The notes under the pieces were generated by a model. It was given only the letters and a program-made list of their open reading frames with translations, did no database searches and was not told the origin of the DNA. 6,423 nucleotides of DNA from Actinomycetales bacterium (GTDB lineage Bacteria; Actinomycetota; Actinomycetes; Actinomycetales; Dermabacteraceae), in NCBI GenBank assembly GCA_012799425.1, contig JAAZLF010000680.1, positions 1 to 6,423 of the forward strand, in the 5' to 3' direction. How positions within the stretch are numbered: the first letter of the stretch is position 1; each line of letters opens with the position of its first letter. A program made the position numbers and the translations under genes. Shown here piece after piece: positions 6,225-6,423 of this stretch.

Positions 6225-6242
6225 GTCACGCCAGCGGCGAAC
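6225..6242 (+). promoter_or_regulatory. Candidate ClgR operator upstream of clpC
   Basis: The plus strand shows CGC-CAGCG-GCGAAC (6229-6242), which on the other strand reads GTTCGC-N5-GCG. As I recall them, this fits the Streptomyces ClgR element (GTTCGC-5N-GCG) exactly, and the Corynebacterium consensus WNNWCGCYNANRGCGWWS except for the first W and the central A. ClgR activates clpC and clpP genes in actinobacteria. The centre, near 6235, would lie roughly 45-50 bases upstream of a start of transcription served by the TAGTCT at 6270-6275, which suits an activator. Inference from motif and position only. Confidence 0.5.
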
Positions 6243-6269
6243 AGGCACCGCATCATGCTCGGATCCGCG

Positions 6270-6275
6270 TAGTCT
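6270..6275 (+). promoter_or_regulatory. Possible -10 element for clpC
   Basis: TAGTCT matches the TAnnnT core of an actinobacterial -10 hexamer and is 33 bases before the clpC ATG. No TTGACA-like -35 is found 16-18 bases upstream, which would be compatible with activator-dependent transcription from the nearby ClgR-like site. Weak evidence, given how common TAnnnT is. Confidence 0.25.
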
Positions 6276-6308
6276 CGATCCATCACCACCACCGGACGGG
6301 GGAGGACC

Positions 6309-6423
6309 ATGTTCGAACGCTTCACAGATCGCGCCCGTCGCGTCGTCGTCCTGGCACAGGACGAAGCACGGCTGCTGAACCACAACTACATCGGCACCGA
6401 GCACATCCTGCTGGGACTCATCC
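6309..6423 (+). CDS. clpC: ATP-dependent Clp protease ATPase subunit ClpC (5' end only)
   Basis: Only the first 38 codons are inside the window. They read [20 protein letters not shown], then [18 protein letters not shown], which is the near-invariant start of actinobacterial ClpC, within the N-terminal Clp-N repeat domain that binds adaptors and substrates. ClpC is a cytoplasmic AAA+ unfoldase that feeds proteins to ClpP. The ATG at 6309 is preceded by a GGGGGAGG purine run (6298-6305), with GGAG ending 4 nt before the start. A candidate ClgR operator lies 66 bases upstream and a TAGTCT -10-like hexamer at 6270-6275. The gene continues beyond the right edge. Confidence 0.97.
   Translation, partial: MFERFTDRARRVVVLAQDEARLLNHNYIGTEHILLGLI

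Noticed and set aside
1..6423. Mobile elements, CRISPR arrays, tRNA or rRNA genes, or a defence or other novel multi-gene system
   Set aside because: No transposase, integrase, terminal repeats, spaced repeat array or RNA gene is visible; all long genes are recognisable core metabolic or housekeeping families.

Overview
The window is very GC-rich and densely coding, with strong Shine-Dalgarno sites and repeated ATGA start/stop overlaps. Gene content (ClpC, malate:quinone oxidoreductase, LutABC, a DUF6458-type membrane protein) indicates a high-GC Gram-positive actinobacterium. A member of the Micrococcales such as Brachybacterium or a relative is my best guess, but that is inference from composition and protein flavour, not a database result.

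Layout. Six complete genes lie on the minus strand. Read in their own direction from right to left they are: a small two-helix membrane protein of DUF6458 type (6081 to 5839), malate:quinone oxidoreductase mqo (5711 to 4227), lutA (4158 to 3373), lutB (3376 to 1757), lutC (1760 to 1020) and an aldose 1-epimerase-like gene (1023 to 58). The 5' end of clpC runs the other way from 6309 and is cut by the window edge. The 227-bp divergent region between the DUF6458 gene and clpC (6082-6308) is the only sizeable intergenic stretch, and it is rich in dyad symmetry and regulatory candidates.

How the genes work together. LutA, LutB and LutC form the iron-sulfur L-lactate oxidation complex, which turns lactate into pyruvate. 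Mqo is a membrane-associated flavoenzyme that turns malate into oxaloacetate and passes electrons to quinone. Together they would feed respiratory electrons from two 2-hydroxyacids. lutA-lutB-lutC-epimerase are joined by three successive 4-bp ATGA overlaps, so the sugar epimerase is translationally tied to the lactate genes. No lactate permease or LutR-type regulator is inside the window.

Most notable beyond gene calls: a candidate ClgR operator upstream of clpC (6225-6242); a perfect 9-bp-arm inverted repeat (6147-6169) and a 12-bp palindrome (6109-6120) sharing a GACGT/ACGTC half-site upstream of the DUF6458 gene; and an in-frame 12-bp tandem repeat in the charged C-terminal tail of LutB (1849-1884). 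I see no mobile element, CRISPR array, RNA gene or clearly novel multi-gene system.
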